Shown here one piece after another: positions 6,083-7,734 of a stretch of DNA of 7,734 bases. This stretch comes from an uncultured Prevotella sp. (GTDB lineage Bacteria > Bacteroidota > Bacteroidia > Bacteroidales > Bacteroidaceae): the NCBI GenBank assembly GCA_900770515.1, contig CAAHDP010000037.1, positions 1-7,734 of the forward strand, written 5' to 3'. The translations under genes were made by a program, and so were the position numbers. The notes under the pieces are model-generated. The model ran no database searches. It saw only the letters and a program-made list of their open reading frames with translations, and had not been told where the DNA came from. Every line of letters starts with the position of its first letter. The first letter of the stretch is position 1.

Positions 6083-6112
6083 TTGACACATTTGAATGAA
6101 TAAGTATTTTTA
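6083..6112 (+). promoter_or_regulatory. Candidate Bacteroidetes promoter
   Basis: TTG at 6083-6085 (within TTGACA) lies 19 bases before TATTTTTA at 6105-6112. The second element matches TAnnTTTG at all but the last base, and the spacing fits the primary sigma factor of Bacteroidetes (-33 TTTG/-7 TAnnTTTG). Transcription would start near 6119, giving a short 5' UTR of about 24 bases before the ATG at 6143. Confidence 0.4.
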
Positions 6113-6142
6113 GAAAAAATCTACAATAGGGATTAATAAATT

Positions 6143-7734
6143 ATGAAGATTAAAAGTTATCTGCTTTCTTTTGCTAAAACAAAAGGAAGCATTGCGGCTG
6201 CGTTAGTCGCAGTACTTATGGCAGCAAACACTACTGTCGCTTTGGCACAAAATAAAGCGACTGCAAGCAACGGAACAGAAAATACTATTGGAGGTGTTGA
6301 CAAACTTTATGGCATTGATCCTTCGTCAAAAATTTGTACAAATGGAACAAATGAAACCGACGGAGACAAGATTGTGTGTCTGTATAACGTCGGTGCAAAA
6401 AAGTTTCTGAGTATTGGTGGTAAGTGGGGTACTCATGCCTCGCTAAATGTTTCACCATATTCCATTTATATGAGATGGAATAGTGGTTCATCAACGTATT
6501 TCCTGCAAAACAAAGTGGAAGGTTCTGGAACTGGCCAATATATGGGAATCTTCAAGGATAAAGATGGGGTAAATGGGGTATTTATGGATAGAAATGAAAA
6601 TTGCGCTATCAGATTTGTAAAAGCCAAGGACTATTCAGATAAGAACAAGGTGTATCTCGTCGAAATCAACTCATTCCTTCCAGTTACCCATTTAGGTTAT
6701 CTCACTGCTTATCCCAACAACGAGAATAAATTCTGCGATTATGAGACAAACCTGGCAGCAGAGGACACCCCGGAATACAAGAACCAGGAATGGAAGGTCA
6801 TTACAAAGAATGAGTATTACTTGCTCTTCCACACAAACCCTGCATATATGAAGTCGCCTGTCGATGCCTCTTTCCTTATCACATGTCCTGATTTCAGAAT
6901 ACATGATACCGGTGCTGCAAACTGGAAAATCGGAGGCGTAAGCTCAACTACTGATGTAAACAGCCACGTACGTTTCGGAGATGAAACGATGTATAAGACG
7001 TATGACAAAGTTAGCAACACAAAAGATGAGGGTTTTACAGGTAGGACTGAGGATCATCAAAAAAAATACGGCCAGTATTTCTACTGCTACACCAAAGGCT
7101 TGCGCGGCTTCACATTCTATCAAGACGTGAAGGTACACAAGGGAGGATGGTTCCTGCTGCGATGCAACGGATTCAGCACATCGAACAGTTCGGAGAACAT
7201 CACTACGAACGGCAAACCGCTTGCTAACCTGTTCATTACGGTGCTCGATGCCAACAACAACCCGATTGATGATAAATACTCAACAGCAACCCTCAACGGT
7301 ATCAGTCAGGCTGATGCCGAGGCGCTTGGCAAGACATACGATGGAGCCGGTATCGGACATGCCTTCTTCGAGGGAAAGTATGAAAACCAGATGCAGATAT
7401 GTATCGACAAAGCCCCGAATGGGAATGAAATATCAAACAATAACCCCGTTACGCTCCGCATAGGCTTCTACGTAGACCCTACAGACAAGTCGGAGGTTGA
7501 CGCCAACGAGCTGACCGCCGTAGACAACTTCAAACTGTATTATGCCGGACCACGACGCAATCCGGAGCTGATTCTCGACGAGGAGTCTACCGACCTGCGC
7601 TATCTGACCGAGGCTGCAGACGAATACAAGAACAGCGTGCTGCATCTGAACCGCAAGCTGAACGACAATATGTGGAACTCGCTCATTCTGCCCGTAGACC
7701 TGACATGGGGACAGATGAAGCGCACGTTCGGAGA
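6143..7734 (+). CDS. Secreted Bacteroidales surface protein, 5' part (runs off the right edge)
   Basis: The frame is open from ATG 6143 to the window end (530 codons seen, no stop). A signal peptide is clear: MKIKSYLLSF with lysines, a hydrophobic core (about 17-28), and likely cleavage after A35 in VALA-QN. Residues about 76-103 (CLYNVGAKKFLSIGGKWGT, 79-97) match a motif I know from many large Prevotella/Bacteroides surface proteins, where it may be a binding domain. Later come an EWKVITKNE segment (216-224), a β-rich stretch around GFTFYQDVKVHKGGWFLLRC (322-341), and VDNFKLYYAG (460-469), which resembles the last strand of a jelly-roll carbohydrate-binding domain. SLILPVDLTWGQMKRTFG (513-530) opens another recurrent domain. 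It is probably exported and surface-attached by a C-terminal signal not seen here. The ligand is unknown. Base composition changes near 7060. It has its own candidate promoter, separate from the phosphatase run. Confidence 0.85.
   Translation, partial: MKIKSYLLSFAKTKGSIAAALVAVLMAANTTVALAQNKATASNGTENTIGGVDKLYGIDPSSKICTNGTNETDGDKIVCLYNVGAKKFLSIGGKWGTHASLNVSPYSIYMRWNSGSSTYFLQNKVEGSGTGQYMGIFKDKDGVNGVFMDRNENCAIRFVKAKDYSDKNKVYLVEINSFLPVTHLGYLTAYPNNENKFCDYETNLAAEDTPEYKNQEWKVITKNEYYLLFHTNPAYMKSPVDASFLITCPDFRIHDTGAANWKIGGVSSTTDVNSHVRFGDETMYKTYDKVSNTKDEGFTGRTEDHQKKYGQYFYCYTKGLRGFTFYQDVKVHKGGWFLLRCNGFSTSNSSENITTNGKPLANLFITVLDANNNPIDDKYSTATLNGISQADAEALGKTYDGAGIGHAFFEGKYENQMQICIDKAPNGNEISNNNPVTLRIGFYVDPTDKSEVDANELTAVDNFKLYYAGPRRNPELILDEESTDLRYLTEAADEYKNSVLHLNRKLNDNMWNSLILPVDLTWGQMKRTFG

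Larger units (their letters stand above)
5891..6142. other. 252-base AT-rich intergenic region
   Basis: No convincing gene is seen on either strand; an antisense frame over 5772-6035 has a low-complexity, unrelated translation and overlaps the LMW-PTP gene. The region holds a weak hairpin (5924-5943), a lone TAATTTTG matching the Bacteroidetes -7 box (5962-5969) without an obvious -33 partner, a nine-G run (6000-6008), and a better promoter candidate (6083-6112). It marks a probable transcription-unit boundary between the phosphatase run and the surface-protein gene. Confidence 0.6.

Noticed and set aside
1..7734. CRISPR arrays, rRNA or tRNA genes, insertion sequences and integrases
   Set aside because: I saw no regularly spaced repeats, no structured RNA gene and no transposase or recombinase motif on either strand.

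Overview
The window looks like a Bacteroidales chromosome or integrated element, most likely a Prevotella relative. The basis is start sites mostly lacking Shine-Dalgarno sequences, a Bacteroidetes-type promoter match before the last gene, and a last gene that reads like the large secreted surface proteins common in Prevotella and Bacteroides. The species cannot be fixed from the sequence alone.

Layout: the 3' end of an unrecognised gene (1-81) is followed by a short perfect hairpin (92-110). A run of same-strand genes then extends from 149 to 5890 with mostly short gaps: a PP2C-type Ser/Thr phosphatase (149-832); a possible 33-residue hydrophobic peptide followed by three closely spaced hairpins (845-985); a long RelA/SpoT homologue with an intact HD hydrolase site but a damaged synthetase site (1006-2904); a lipoprotein with an LprI/DUF1311-like stretch (2910-3854); a 182-residue protein with a His-Gly...Cys pattern suggestive of a clan CD (caspase/CHAT-like) fold (3931-4479); a small CxxCxxxH protein (4485-4790); a dual-specificity/tyrosine-phosphatase-like CX5R protein (4816-5385); and a low-molecular-weight protein tyrosine phosphatase (5408-5890).

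A 252-base non-coding stretch follows. It holds a weak hairpin, a run of nine G and a candidate promoter, and leads into a secreted surface protein that runs off the right edge (6143-7734). The base composition of that last gene changes sharply near 7060.

The central cluster is the most interesting part. Three phosphatases of unrelated folds sit beside a probable (p)ppGpp hydrolase, a protease-like protein and a lipoprotein, and no kinase is visible in the window. All the recognisable enzymes remove phosphate groups, so the cluster could be a signal-erasing or stress/defence module. That role is inference: the sequence supports the enzyme families and the gene order, not the function.
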